This document shows positions 49,001 to 57,651 of a DNA stretch of 64,000 nucleotides, one piece after another (position 1 is the first letter of the stretch; the number at the start of each line of letters is the position of its first letter). Position numbers and translations under genes: made by a program. The DNA comes from Streptomyces taklimakanensis (GTDB lineage Bacteria > Actinomycetota > Actinomycetes > Streptomycetales > Streptomycetaceae). The stretch is taken from contig NZ_WIXO01000001.1 of assembly GCF_009709575.1 (NCBI RefSeq), positions 868,001-932,000 of the forward strand, in the 5' to 3' direction. The notes below the pieces were generated by a model. That model made no database searches. It worked only from the letters and a program-made list of their open reading frames with translations, and had not been told where the DNA came from.

Positions 49001-49590
49001 TTGGTCTGCAACAGGTCCTGGGTGGTCTCCACCAACAGCGCGTCCGCCCCACCGGCGACCAGCCCCTCGGCGTTCGCCTGGAAACCGTCCCGCACGGTGG
49101 CGTACCCGATGTGCCCGAGCGTGGGCAGCTTGGTGCCCGGCCCCATCGAGCCCAGCACCCACCGCATCCGACCGTCGGAGTCGGTGAAGGAGTCCGCCAC
49201 CTCACGGGCGATCCGCGCCCCGGCCTCGGACAGCTCCCCGATCCGGTCGGCGATCTCGTACTCCGAGAGCGCCGCGTGGTTGGCGCCGAAGGTGTTGGTC
49301 TCCACACAGTCCACACCCACCGCGAAGTACGCCTCGTGCACCGAGGCCACGATGTCCGGACGGGTGACGTTCAACACCTCGTTGCAGCCCTCCAGCTGCT
49401 GGAAGTCCTCCAGCGTGGGCTCGGCCGCCTGCAACATCGTGCCCATCGCCCCGTCGGCGACCACCACCCGCGAGGCGAACGCCTCACGCAGAGCGGCGAC
49501 ACGGGCTCGGGTGGTCTCCGGCGCGTTCGCGGGCTCGGGGCCGGCGGTGGGCGTCCGGTCGGAGGCGTGCGGGGTCGGCGAGGCTGCCAT
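46030..49590 (-). CDS. metH: Cobalamin-dependent methionine synthase
   Basis: 1186-residue MetH, which transfers a methyl group from 5-methyltetrahydrofolate to homocysteine through cobalamin. Domains in order: homocysteine-binding (about 30-340, zinc cysteines in GGCCGTTP), pterin-binding (about 370-620, GERTNANGSKKF), cobalamin cap (about 650-740), B12 domain with DVHDIGKNLVDIIL (the DxHxxG ligand), and the SAM-binding reactivation domain (about 900-1186). Length and order match the full-length enzyme. ATG (MAASPTPHASD) after GGGAG. I see no cobalamin riboswitch in the 220 bp upstream. Confidence 0.97.
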   Translation of the reverse strand: MAASPTPHASDRTPTAGPEPANAPETTRARVAALREAFASRVVVADGAMGTMLQAAEPTLEDFQQLEGCNEVLNVTRPDIVASVHEAYFAVGVDCVETNTFGANHAALSEYEIADRIGELSEAGARIAREVADSFTDSDGRMRWVLGSMGPGTKLPTLGHIGYATVRDGFQANAEGLVAGGADALLVETTQDLLQTKAAVLGARRALDALGVDVPVLCSLAFETTGTMLLGSEIGAALAALEPLGIDMIGLNCSTGPAEMSEHLRHLSRHSRVPLLCMPNAGLPVLTKDGAHFPLDPEGLAEAQETFVADYGLSLVGGCCGTTPEHLRQVVERVRGLVPAERDPRPEPGAASLYQAVPFRQDTAYLAIGERTNANGSKKFREAMLAGRWDDCVEVAREQIREGAHMLDVCVDYVGRDGVADMAELAGRLATASTLPIVLDSTEPAVIAAGLEKLGGRAVINSVNYEDGDGPDSRFARITALAKEHGAALIALTIDEDGQARTAERKVAVAERLIADLTGNWGIRESDIIIDCLTFTICTGTEESRGDGLATIEAIGELKRRHPEVQTTLGLSNISFGLNPAARMVLNSVFLHECVKAGLDSAIVHAAKILPIARIPAEQVEVALDLIHDRRREGYDPLQRFLELFEGVDTRSVKASRAEELAALPLEERLKRRIIDGERGGLEADLDAALRTRSALEIVNEVLLEGMKVVGELFGSGQMQLPFVLTSAEVMKAAVAYLEPHMEKVEGAEGKGTIVLATVRGDVHDIGKNLVDIILSNNGYTVVNLGIKQPVSAIVEAAERHKADVIGMSGLLVKSTVIMKENLQELNARGLAAKYPVILGGAALTRAYVEQDLHEIYAGEVRYARDAFEGLRLMDALIAVKRGVPGAKLPELRQRRVRGTATVVEERTESGPVRSDVAVDNPVPTPPFWGTRVVKGIPLKEYAAWLDEGALFKGQWGLKAPRTGDGPSYRELVESEGRPRLRGWLERLHTENLLEAAVVYGYFPCHSEGDDLVVLDEDGGERCRFTFPRQRRGRRLCLADFFRPARSGETDVVGLQVVTVGSRIGEATAELFAADAYRDYLELHGLSVQLAEALAEYWHARVRSELGFAGQDPDAIEDMFALKYRGARFSLGYGACPDLEDRGKIAELLRPERIGVKLSEEFQLHPEQSTDAIVVHHPEAKYFNAR

Positions 49591-49748
49591 GAGGGGCTCC
49601 CAGAGGTGCGACGGCTGTCGGCTTTGCGTCTTCCATCGGAAGGCGCACCCGGCCAGGGTATCTGTCGACGCCCCGCGGGGCGCGGGTGTTCCGAGGCGTG
49701 GACTCCCCAGGCGGACGGCTACCACGACATCGGCATGATCCGATAGCG

Positions 49749-49763
49749 TTCGACATTGTCGAA
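49749..49763. promoter_or_regulatory. GylR-type operator before gylR
   Basis: Perfect 15-bp palindrome TTCGACATTGTCGAA, 48 bp before the gylR start. A near-copy lies at 50847-50861 before glpF. It probably mediates autoregulation by the IclR-family repressor. Confidence 0.75.
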
Positions 49764-49811
49764 TGCTGTTTCATGTCCAGCGGAGAACCGAACACGAGGA
49801 GAGGGGCGCCG

Positions 49812-50576
49812 ATGGCCCGGACCATCCAGTCGCTGGAGCGGGCGGCGGCCGTGCTGCGGCTGCTCGCCGGGGGCGAGCGGCGCCTCGGCCTGTCCGACAT
49901 CGCCTCCGCCCTGGACCTGGCCAAGGGCACCGCCCACGGCCTGCTGCGCACCCTCCAGCGGGAGGGCTTCGTCGAGCAGGACCCCGCTTCCGGCAAGTAC
50001 CAACTGGGCGCGGAGCTGCTGCGGCTGGGCAACAGCTACCTGGACGTCCACGAGCTGCGCGCCCGCGCCCTGGTGTGGACCGACGACCTGGCCCGCTCCA
50101 GCGGCGAGAGCGTCTACCTGGGGGTGCTCCACCAGCAGGGCGTGCTGATCGTGCACCACGTCTTCCGTCCCGACGACAGTCGTCAGGTGCTGGAGGTGGG
50201 GGCGATGCAGCCGTTGCACAGCACCGCGCTGGGCAAGGTGCTGGCGGCGTACGACCCGGTGGCGCACAGCGAGGCCATGGACGCGGAGCGCACGGCGCTG
50301 ACGTCCCGCACCGTCACCGAACCGGAGGCGTTCGAGGAGGTCCTGGAGCTGACCCGGGCCCGCGGCTGGGGCTCGGACGTGGAGGAGACCTGGGAGGGCG
50401 TGGCCTCCATCGCCGCGCCCGTCCACGACCGCCGGCGGATGCCGGTGGGCGCCGTGGCCGTCACGGGGGCGGTGGAACGGGTGTGCGTCGACGGGACGAT
50501 CCGGCCGCGCCTGGTGGCGGCCGTACGGGACTGCGCCCGGGCCGTCTCCCGCGACCTGGGCGCGGGACGCTTCTGA
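49812..50576 (+). CDS. gylR: IclR-family glycerol operon regulator GylR
   Basis: 254-residue IclR-type repressor. Winged HTH at the N-terminus ([42 protein letters not shown]) and the ligand domain with [14 protein letters not shown] and [20 protein letters not shown]. It matches the Streptomyces GylR repressor of glycerol uptake by sequence type and by position ahead of glpF-glpK-glpD. ATG after GAGGGG. Divergent from metH. Confidence 0.93.
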   Translation: MARTIQSLERAAAVLRLLAGGERRLGLSDIASALDLAKGTAHGLLRTLQREGFVEQDPASGKYQLGAELLRLGNSYLDVHELRARALVWTDDLARSSGESVYLGVLHQQGVLIVHHVFRPDDSRQVLEVGAMQPLHSTALGKVLAAYDPVAHSEAMDAERTALTSRTVTEPEAFEEVLELTRARGWGSDVEETWEGVASIAAPVHDRRRMPVGAVAVTGAVERVCVDGTIRPRLVAAVRDCARAVSRDLGAGRF

Positions 50577-50935
50577 CGCCCACCCCCTCCCCTCCTCTCC
50601 GCCCCCGGCGCTCCGGCTCGCTTCCGAGCCGCCCGCCCCCTCTTCGCGTCTCCCTCCGCCACGGCGTGGTCTTTTTTTCTGCTTGGCATACTTTTACCTC
50701 CTCTCCGAGGCCGCTTGCGTTGTTCCTTCGGACACCCTCCCGGGCGTTTTGGTACGTCTTGCCCTGTCCCTGGCGTTCACGGAGCGACAGGCCGCAGCCC
50801 ACACCCTTGACGAGGTGTTCGCCGGGCATAAAACTGCCGTTCGGCGGTCGACAATGTCGAACACCGAACGGAATCGGCTCGCCTTCCCCACGTCCTCCAT
50901 CTGGCTCCCTCCGGACACGAACTAAGGAGTCGCGG
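50577..50935 (+). promoter_or_regulatory. glpF promoter region with GylR operator
   Basis: 359-bp gap without a gene. A -35-like TTGACG (50807-50812) and -10-like TAAAAC (50829-50834), 16 bp apart, are followed by the palindrome GTCGACAATGTCGAA (50847-50861). Its reverse complement matches the gylR operator at 14 of 15 bases. Bound repressor would cover the transcription start. A T7 run at 50671-50677 may end gylR transcription. Confidence 0.65.
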
Positions 50936-51724
50936 GTGTCCAGCTCCGACATATTCCTGGGCGAGACCATCGGTACCGCCGTGCTCATCCTGCTCGGCGG
51001 AGGCGTCTGCGCCGCCGTCACCCTCAAGCGCTCCAAGGCGGTGGGAGCCGGCTGGGTCGCCATCGCCTTCGGCTGGGGCTTCGCCGTCCTCACCGCCGCC
51101 TACATCGCCCTGGGCCCCTCCGGAGCCCACCTCAACCCGGCCGTCACCGTCGGGGTGGCCGTGCAGAGCGGCGAGTGGAACCGGGTCCCCGTCTACTTCG
51201 CCGGCCAGATGCTCGGCGCCATGCTCGGCGCCGTGCTGGTGTGGGTGTGCTACTACGGTCAGTTCACGGCGCACCTGACCGACCGCGAGATCACCGGCGG
51301 CCCCGGCGCCCAGGCGACCGCCGCGGCCGACAGGCAGCGCTCCGACGAGCCCGGACCGGTGCTCGGGATCTTCTCCACCGCCCCCGAGATCCGCAGCCCC
51401 GCGCAGAACCTGGCCACCGAGACCATCGCCACCACCGTCCTCGTCCTGGCGATCCTCACCCAGGGCCTCACCGAGGGACTGGCCCTGTCTGGCACCGGCG
51501 TGCTGATCACCGCCCTGGTCGTCGTCGGGATCGGCCTCTCGCTGGGCGGCCCGACCGGGTACGCCATCAACCCGGCCCGCGACCTGGGACCGCGTATCGT
51601 GCACGCCCTGCTGCCGCTGCCCAACAAGGGAGGCTCGGACTGGGGCTACGCCTGGGTGCCGGTGGTCGGCCCCCTGTTGGGCGGAGCCGTGGCGGGCGGC
51701 ATCTACCGGCTCGCGTTCGCCTGA
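50936..51724 (+). CDS. glpF: Glycerol uptake facilitator (MIP family)
   Basis: 262-residue aquaglyceroporin with six membrane helices and both NPA boxes (HLNPAVTV, about 64-71, and [11 protein letters not shown]). It lets glycerol diffuse into the cell. A hydrophilic insert (about 110-140) lies between the halves. GTG start behind TAAGGAG. First structural gene of the glycerol operon. Confidence 0.96.
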   Translation: MSSSDIFLGETIGTAVLILLGGGVCAAVTLKRSKAVGAGWVAIAFGWGFAVLTAAYIALGPSGAHLNPAVTVGVAVQSGEWNRVPVYFAGQMLGAMLGAVLVWVCYYGQFTAHLTDREITGGPGAQATAAADRQRSDEPGPVLGIFSTAPEIRSPAQNLATETIATTVLVLAILTQGLTEGLALSGTGVLITALVVVGIGLSLGGPTGYAINPARDLGPRIVHALLPLPNKGGSDWGYAWVPVVGPLLGGAVAGGIYRLAFA

Positions 51725-51817
51725 CCCCGGCCCCCGGACGGACCGCCGACCAGGCGCCGCCGGGCACCCGCCTCCCTGCCCGCGCAACCACTCGCCCACC
51801 CCATGGAGCACTCCGAC

Positions 51818-53335
51818 ATGAGCGACACCCGCCGCGAGTTCATCGCCGCCATCGACCAGGGCACCACCTCCAGCCGCTGCATCGTCTTCGACCGGGACGG
51901 TCGCGTGGTCTCCGTCGGCCAGAAGGAGCACCGACAGATCTTCCCCGAGCCGGGCTGGGTCGAGCACGACGCCGCCGAGATCTGGACCAACGTCCGGGAG
52001 GTCGTCTCCGAGGCCCTGCGCAAGGCCGAGATCACCCGCCGGGACGTGCGGGCCCTGGGCATCACCAACCAGCGCGAGACGACCCTGCTGTGGGACCGGA
52101 CCACCGGCGAACCGGTCCACAACGCCATCGTCTGGCAGGACACCCGCACCGACGCCCTCTGCAAGGAACTGGCCCGCAACGTCGGTCAGGACCGCTTCCG
52201 CCGTGAGACCGGCCTGCCGCTGGCCTCCTACTTCGCGGGCCCGAAGATCCGCTGGCTGCTGGAGAACGTCGCCGGTCTGCGCGAGCGCGCCGAGGCCGGC
52301 GAGATCCTCTTCGGCACCATGGACTCCTGGGTGATCTGGAACCTCACCGGCGGTCCCGACGGCGGCGTGCACGTCACCGACGTCACCAACGCCTCCCGCA
52401 CCCTGCTGATGAACCTGCGCACCCTGGACTGGGACCCGCGCATCTGCGAGTCGATGGGCGTGCCCACCGCGATGCTGCCCGAGATCCGCTCCTCGGCCGA
52501 GGTGTACGGCGAGGCCCGGGGCGAGTTGGCGGGCGTGCCGGTGGCCTCCGCGCTCGGCGACCAGCAGGCCGCGCTGTTCGGCCAGACCTGCTTCTCGTCG
52601 GGCGAGGCGAAGTCGACCTACGGCACCGGCACCTTCCTGCTGCTCAACACCGGCTCCGAGGCCGTCAACTCCTACAACGGGCTACTGACCACCGTCGGCT
52701 ACCGCATCGGCGACCAGGCCCCGGTGTACGCGCTGGAGGGCTCGATCGCCGTCACCGGCTCCCTGGTGCAGTGGATGCGCGACCAGATGGGCCTGATCAA
52801 CAGCGCCGCCGAGATCGAGACGCTGGCCGGCTCGGTCGAGGACAACGGCGGCGCCTACTTCGTCCCCGCCTTCTCGGGACTGTTCGCCCCCTACTGGCGT
52901 TCCGACGCCCGGGGTGTCATCGCGGGTCTGACCCGGTACGTCACCAAGGCCCATCTCGCCCGCGCGGTGTTGGAGGCGACCGCCTGGCAGACCCGCGAGA
53001 TCGTCGACGCGATGGAGAAGGACTCCGGCGTCGAGCTGACCGCCCTGAAGGTGGACGGCGGCATGACCAGCAACAACCTGCTGATGCAGCAGATCTCGGA
53101 CGTCCTGGACGCTCCGGTGGTGCGGCCGATGGTCGCCGAGACCACCTGTCTGGGGGCCGCCTACGCCGCCGGCCTGGCCGTCGGCTTCTGGCCCGACACC
53201 GACGCGCTGCGCGCCAACTGGCGCCGGGCCGCGGAGTGGACCCCCCGGATGGAACAGGACGTGCGGGAACGCGAGTACCGGAACTGGCTCAAGGCCGTGG
53301 AGCGGTCCATGGGCTGGATCGAAGAGGAGAAGTGA
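51818..53335 (+). CDS. glpK: Glycerol kinase
   Basis: 505-residue FGGY kinase that converts glycerol to glycerol 3-phosphate and traps it in the cell. N-terminal phosphate-binding [15 protein letters not shown], substrate-binding [14 protein letters not shown], and C-terminal ATP-binding [15 protein letters not shown]. The ATG at MSDTRREF is preceded by GGAG; an ATG five codons earlier is less well placed. 93 bp after glpF, 4 bp before glpD. Confidence 0.97.
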   Translation: MSDTRREFIAAIDQGTTSSRCIVFDRDGRVVSVGQKEHRQIFPEPGWVEHDAAEIWTNVREVVSEALRKAEITRRDVRALGITNQRETTLLWDRTTGEPVHNAIVWQDTRTDALCKELARNVGQDRFRRETGLPLASYFAGPKIRWLLENVAGLRERAEAGEILFGTMDSWVIWNLTGGPDGGVHVTDVTNASRTLLMNLRTLDWDPRICESMGVPTAMLPEIRSSAEVYGEARGELAGVPVASALGDQQAALFGQTCFSSGEAKSTYGTGTFLLLNTGSEAVNSYNGLLTTVGYRIGDQAPVYALEGSIAVTGSLVQWMRDQMGLINSAAEIETLAGSVEDNGGAYFVPAFSGLFAPYWRSDARGVIAGLTRYVTKAHLARAVLEATAWQTREIVDAMEKDSGVELTALKVDGGMTSNNLLMQQISDVLDAPVVRPMVAETTCLGAAYAAGLAVGFWPDTDALRANWRRAAEWTPRMEQDVREREYRNWLKAVERSMGWIEEEK

Positions 53336-53339
53336 CCCG

Positions 53340-54962
53340 ATGAACAGCACCATGCGAGGCGTTCCCACCCTCGGGACGCGCCCGGCGGCGGGCCCCGGCC
53401 CCGGCCGCGCCGAGACCAGGGAGGTGCTGGCCGGCGCCGTCTTCGACCTGCTGGTCGTCGGCGGCGGCATCCTGGGCACCTCCGTGGCCTGGCACGCGGC
53501 GCAGTCCGGACTGAGGGTGGCGATGGTGGACGCCGGCGACTTCGCCGGCGCCACCTCCTCGGCCTCCTCCAAGCTCGTCCACGGCGGGCTGCGCTACCTG
53601 CAGACCGGCGCGGTGAAGCTGGTCGCCGAGAACCACCACGAGCGGCGGGTGCTGGCCAAGGACGTGGCCCCGCACCTGGTCAACCCGCTCACCTTCCACC
53701 TGCCGGTCTACCGGGGCGGTCCGCACGGCGCGGCCAAGCTGGGCGCGGGCGTCTTCGCCTACTCCGCCCTGTCCGCCTTCGGCGACGGGGTGGGGCGGCT
53801 GATCTCCCCGTCGCGGGCCGCGGCCGACAACCCGGCGCTGCGCACCGAGGGCCTCAAGGCCGTCGCGGTCTACGGCGACCACCAGATGAACGACTCCCGG
53901 GTCGCGGTGATGACCGTCCGCGCCGCCGTCGAGTCGGGTGCCGTGGTCCTCAACCACGCCGAGGTCACGGGCCTGCGCTTCACCGATGGCCGGGTGACCG
54001 GCGCCGAGCTGCGGGACCGGCTGGACGGCACCGAGTTCGGCGTCGACGCCCGGCTGGTGCTCAACGCCACCGGCCCGTGGGTGGACCACCTGCGGCGGAT
54101 GGAAAACCCGGGCGCGGCCCCCGGTATCCGGCTCTCCAAGGGCGCCCACCTGGTGCTGAAGCGGACGGCCCCGTGGCGGGCCGCGATGGCCACGCCCGTC
54201 GACAAGTACCGCATCACCTTCGCCCTCCCCTGGGAGGACCACCTGCTGCTGGGCACCACCGACGAGGAGTACGAGGGCGACCCGGCCGAGGTGTCGGCCA
54301 CCGACGCCGACGTCCGGCAGATCCTGGACGAGGCCGCGTTCTCCGTCCGGGACGAGCAGCTCTCGCCCGACCTGGTGACGTACGCCTTCGCGGGCCTGCG
54401 GGTGCTGCCCGGCGGTCCCGGGGGCGTGGAGTCGGCCAGGCGGGAGACGGTCGTCACCGAGGGGCGCGGCGGGATGCTCTCGGTCGCGGGCGGCAAGTGG
54501 ACCACCTACCGGCACATCGGCCGCACGGTGCTGCGGAAGCTGGCGACGCTGCCGGGAACCGCGCGGAGCGGGTTCACCGAGGACACCGTGCCGGTCTCCC
54601 AACTGGTGCGGCGGGTGCCGCTGCCGGGCGTGGCCAACCCGAACGCGGTCGCCCACCGACTGCTGGTGGACCGCGAGCCGGGCACCCGGCTCGACCCGCT
54701 GACCGCCCGCCACCTGGCCACCCACTACGGCGCGCTGGCCTTCGACATCGCCCGTCTGGTGCACGAGGACCCGGCGCTGGGCGAGCGCGTCCACCCGGAC
54801 GCCCCGGAGATCTGGGCGCAGGTGGTCTACGCGCGGGACCACGAGTGGGCCGCCACGGCGGACGACGTGCTGCGCCGCCGCACCACGCTCACCATCCGCG
54901 GTCTGGACACCGAGGAGGTCCGCCGGAGGGTCGAGGAGGTGCTGGCGAAGCGCCGGAGTTGA
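53340..54962 (+). CDS. glpD: Glycerol-3-phosphate dehydrogenase (FAD, aerobic type)
   Basis: 540-residue flavoprotein that oxidises glycerol 3-phosphate to dihydroxyacetone phosphate at the membrane. FAD-binding VVGGGILGTSVAWHAAQSGLRV (about 38-59), substrate region SKLVHGGLRYLQ, and VAGGKWTTYRHIG. A 35-residue Pro/Gly-rich extension precedes the FAD domain. Only 4 bp separate it from glpK. Confidence 0.96.
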   Translation: MNSTMRGVPTLGTRPAAGPGPGRAETREVLAGAVFDLLVVGGGILGTSVAWHAAQSGLRVAMVDAGDFAGATSSASSKLVHGGLRYLQTGAVKLVAENHHERRVLAKDVAPHLVNPLTFHLPVYRGGPHGAAKLGAGVFAYSALSAFGDGVGRLISPSRAAADNPALRTEGLKAVAVYGDHQMNDSRVAVMTVRAAVESGAVVLNHAEVTGLRFTDGRVTGAELRDRLDGTEFGVDARLVLNATGPWVDHLRRMENPGAAPGIRLSKGAHLVLKRTAPWRAAMATPVDKYRITFALPWEDHLLLGTTDEEYEGDPAEVSATDADVRQILDEAAFSVRDEQLSPDLVTYAFAGLRVLPGGPGGVESARRETVVTEGRGGMLSVAGGKWTTYRHIGRTVLRKLATLPGTARSGFTEDTVPVSQLVRRVPLPGVANPNAVAHRLLVDREPGTRLDPLTARHLATHYGALAFDIARLVHEDPALGERVHPDAPEIWAQVVYARDHEWAATADDVLRRRTTLTIRGLDTEEVRRRVEEVLAKRRS

Positions 54963-54963
54963 G

Positions 54964-55000
54964 CCGTCTCCGCCCCGGGGCGGCCCCGGGGCGGAGACGG
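54964..55000 (+). terminator. Terminator of the glycerol operon
   Basis: Perfect 17-bp stem (54964-54980 with 54984-55000) with a 3-base loop, starting two bases after the glpD stop codon. Confidence 0.9.
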
Positions 55001-55100
55001 GACGGCCCCGGGACGGCGATGGCGCCCCCGCCGTCCCCCGCCGTCCCGGGGCCGTTCCCGCGGCGGACCGCGCCACCCGGCCCGCCGCCGGGCCGCCCCG

Positions 55101-56102
55101 TCATCCCGGCAGGGGGAGGTCGTCCCGCAGCAGACCGCGCTCGACCAGCGCCGACCACATCTCCGCCGGGATCTCGTGGGCGAACATCCGCGCGTTGTCC
55201 CGCACCTCCTCCTCGGCGGAGCAGCCGACGACCACCGAGGCCACCGCCGGGTGACCGAAGGGGAAGCGCAGCGCGGCCGCCCGCAGCGGCACCCCGAACT
55301 CCCCGCACGCCTCCCGGATCCGCCGCGCCCGCTCCAGCATCTCCGGCGGCGCCTCCCGGTAGTCGTAGTGGGCTCCGGGCCGGGGGTCGGCGAGCAGCCC
55401 GGAGTTGTAGACGCCGCCGACGACGACCGAGGTGCCGCGCCGGGCGCACACCGGCAGCAGGTCGTCGGCCGCCCGGTGGTCCAGCAGGGTCCACCGGCCG
55501 GCGCACAGCACCACGTCGACGTCGAGGTCGGCGACGAAGCGGGCGAGGTGGTCGCTGTGGTTCATGCCGAAGCCGATCGCCCCCACCAGCCCCTCGGCCC
55601 GCAGTTCGGCCAGCGCGGGGAAGCCCGTCTCGTACACCTCGCGGACGTGCCGTTCCACGTCGTGCAGCAGCACGATCTCCACCCGGTCGGTGCCCAGCCG
55701 CTCCAGGGACGCCTCGATCGTGGCGCGGACGCCGTCCCGGGTCAGGTCCCACTCGCGCACGCGCGGCGGGGTCTCCACGAAGCCCTCGCCGTCGGGCGGT
55801 GCCTCGCCCGGGCGGAGCGGACGCAGCCGCCGTCCGACCTTGGTGGAGATCACGTACGAGGCGCGGTCGCGGCCGGCCAGGGCTCGGCCGAGGCGCTCCT
55901 CGGACAGGCCCACGCCGTAGTGCGGCGCGGTGTCCAGGTAGGTCCAGCCCTCCTCCAGGGCGGCCTTAACCACCGCGCGGGCCCGCTCCTCGCCGACGGG
56001 GCGGCGGAAGTTGCCGATGGGCGCGCACCCCAGGCCCAGCGGCGGGAGCCGCACCCCGGTGCGGCCGATCTCCCGCTCTCGTGTTCCGGTGTGTCCCGTC
56101 AT
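55101..56102 (-). CDS. Aldo/keto reductase
   Basis: 333-residue NADPH-dependent aldo/keto reductase. Catalytic tetrad positions: Asp and Tyr in YLDTAPHYGVG, Lys in VISTKVGRR, His in VEIVLLHDVE. The C-terminal cofactor region reads PAVASVVVGCSAEEEV. Similar to the D-threo-aldose/L-fucose dehydrogenase subgroup; substrate unproven. ATG behind GGGAGGGGACGAGG. Convergent with the glycerol operon. Confidence 0.9.
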   Translation of the reverse strand: MTGHTGTREREIGRTGVRLPPLGLGCAPIGNFRRPVGEERARAVVKAALEEGWTYLDTAPHYGVGLSEERLGRALAGRDRASYVISTKVGRRLRPLRPGEAPPDGEGFVETPPRVREWDLTRDGVRATIEASLERLGTDRVEIVLLHDVERHVREVYETGFPALAELRAEGLVGAIGFGMNHSDHLARFVADLDVDVVLCAGRWTLLDHRAADDLLPVCARRGTSVVVGGVYNSGLLADPRPGAHYDYREAPPEMLERARRIREACGEFGVPLRAAALRFPFGHPAVASVVVGCSAEEEVRDNARMFAHEIPAEMWSALVERGLLRDDLPLPG

Positions 56103-56427
56103 CCTCGTCCCCTCCCGCGGCGCTCCCCGGCTGTCCGGGATCCTCCGGTGATCCTCCGACGTCCCCGCCCACACCGCAATACACCGGTTCAGCGGCGGTC
56201 GGATGAGGTGCCGGCACCGATCCCCCACGGGCGTCCCCGACCGACGGTCCCTTCGGACACCCGCGCCCTTATCCGGACGCATCCGCACCTCCTCACCCCG
56301 AAAGCCTCCGGGGAGGAATGCGGGGGCTGCGGCGCGGGCACGGTCACGCCGTAGGCTGGGCCCGCACGGTAGAGGAACGTCAGCCGGTACGGAGCAGGCG
56401 CTCCGGTCGGCCGGAAGGAGGCACTGG
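56103..56427. other. 325-bp divergent promoter region
   Basis: No gene is supported. A TAGGCT -10-like hexamer at 56352-56357 may serve the PAC2-family gene to the right; no clear -35 or operator was found. Confidence 0.35.
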
Positions 56428-57513
56428 GTGATCGAGCTCGAGGGAGTTCCCGAGCTGGTCGACCCGGTCATGGTGGCCGCGTTCGAAGGCTGGAACGACG
56501 CCGGTGACGCCGCCTCCGCCGCGGTCGCCCATCTGGAGCGGGAGTGGAAGGGCGAGGTGTTCGCCGCGCTGGACGCCGAGGACTACTACGACTTCCAGGT
56601 CAACCGCCCCCAGGTGTGGCTGGAGGGCGGTGTGCGCAGGATCACCTGGCCGACGACCCGCCTGTCGGTGGTGCGCGTCGGCGACGCCGACGGCCGGGGG
56701 CGCGCCCGCGACCTCGTGCTGGTGCGCGGCATCGAGCCGAGCATGCGTTGGCGGTCCTTCTGCAACGAGATCCTGGGGTTCGCCCACGAACTGGGCGTGG
56801 AGATGGTCGTCGTGCTCGGCGCGCTGCTCGGTGACACTCCGCACACCCGCCCGGTGCCGGTCACCGGCGTCACATCCGATCCCGACCTGGCTCGCACGAT
56901 GGACCTGGAGGAGTCCCGCTACGAGGGCCCCACCGGCATCGTCGGCATCCTCCAGGAGGCGTGCACGCACGCGGGCGTGCCGGCCGTGAGCCTGTGGGCC
57001 GCGGTGCCGCACTACGTCTCGCAGCCGCCCAACCCCAAGGCGACGCTCGCCCTGCTCAACCGGCTGGAGGACCTGCTGGACGTGCGGATCCCGCTGGGCG
57101 AGCTGCCGGAGGACGCCCGCGCCTGGCAGTTGGGCGTGGACCAGCTCGCCGCCGAGGACAACGAGGTCGCCGAGTACGTGCAGTCGCTGGAGGAGGCCCG
57201 CGACACCGCGGACCTGCCGGAGGCGTCGGGCGAGGCGATCGCCAAGGAGTTCGAGCGCTACCTGCGACGGCGGGACGGCCAGCCCGGCGGCGGCCACGCC
57301 ACCGGCGGCGGTGCGACGGCGTCCGAGGGCGGCTCGTACCTGCGCGACCCCTCCAGGGGGTTGGGCCGTCCGTCGAAGGCGTCCGACGAGGACCCCAAAG
57401 GGCCCGGGAGCGCCGGGAGGGCCGAGGGATCAGGTGACGGCGGCGCCGGTGGCGAGGATGGCGGAACGTCCGGGAACGAGGAGGACGGGGGGTCGTCCGA
57501 GAAGGACGACTGA
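56428..57513 (+). CDS. PAC2 family protein
   Basis: 361-residue member of the PAC2 (proteasome assembly chaperone 2-like) family. The core (1-285) has PVMVAAFEGWNDAGDAASAA, LGALLGDTPHTRPVPVTGV, YEGPTGIVGILQEAC and VPHYVSQPPNPKATLALLNRLEDLL. The last 70 residues are Gly/Ser/Glu/Asp-rich and disordered. The bacterial role is not established. GTG start behind AAGGAGG. Confidence 0.88.
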   Translation: MIELEGVPELVDPVMVAAFEGWNDAGDAASAAVAHLEREWKGEVFAALDAEDYYDFQVNRPQVWLEGGVRRITWPTTRLSVVRVGDADGRGRARDLVLVRGIEPSMRWRSFCNEILGFAHELGVEMVVVLGALLGDTPHTRPVPVTGVTSDPDLARTMDLEESRYEGPTGIVGILQEACTHAGVPAVSLWAAVPHYVSQPPNPKATLALLNRLEDLLDVRIPLGELPEDARAWQLGVDQLAAEDNEVAEYVQSLEEARDTADLPEASGEAIAKEFERYLRRRDGQPGGGHATGGGATASEGGSYLRDPSRGLGRPSKASDEDPKGPGSAGRAEGSGDGGAGGEDGGTSGNEEDGGSSEKDD

Positions 57514-57606
57514 CCGGCCGGTCGACGAGGTCGCGGGGCCGGGGCGGGACGTGCGGCGTCCGCTCCGGGGCGTCCGGCTCCGGCCGGGCGCGCCCACCGG
57601 AGCGTG

Positions 57607-57641
57607 CCCGTCCCCCGCGCCCGTCGGGCACGGGGGACGGG
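57607..57641. terminator. Bidirectional terminator between PAC2 gene and mshC
   Basis: 11-bp stem (57607-57617 with 57631-57641) with an inner GCCC/GGGC pairing, between convergent genes, 10 bp from the mshC stop. Confidence 0.65.
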
Positions 57642-57651
57642 GGACGTCCGG

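Noticed and set aside
49626..49646. 9-bp hairpin in the metH leader as a possible riboswitch
   Set aside because: Too short and without the conserved cobalamin or SAM riboswitch elements; it has a mismatch on the transcribed strand.
46060..49746. Very long open frame on the plus strand opposite metH
   Set aside because: Also an antisense shadow; the minus strand encodes every MetH domain in order.
55965..55970. Possible second TTA codon in the aldo/keto reductase
   Set aside because: The TTA is out of frame (GTT AAG, Val-Lys).
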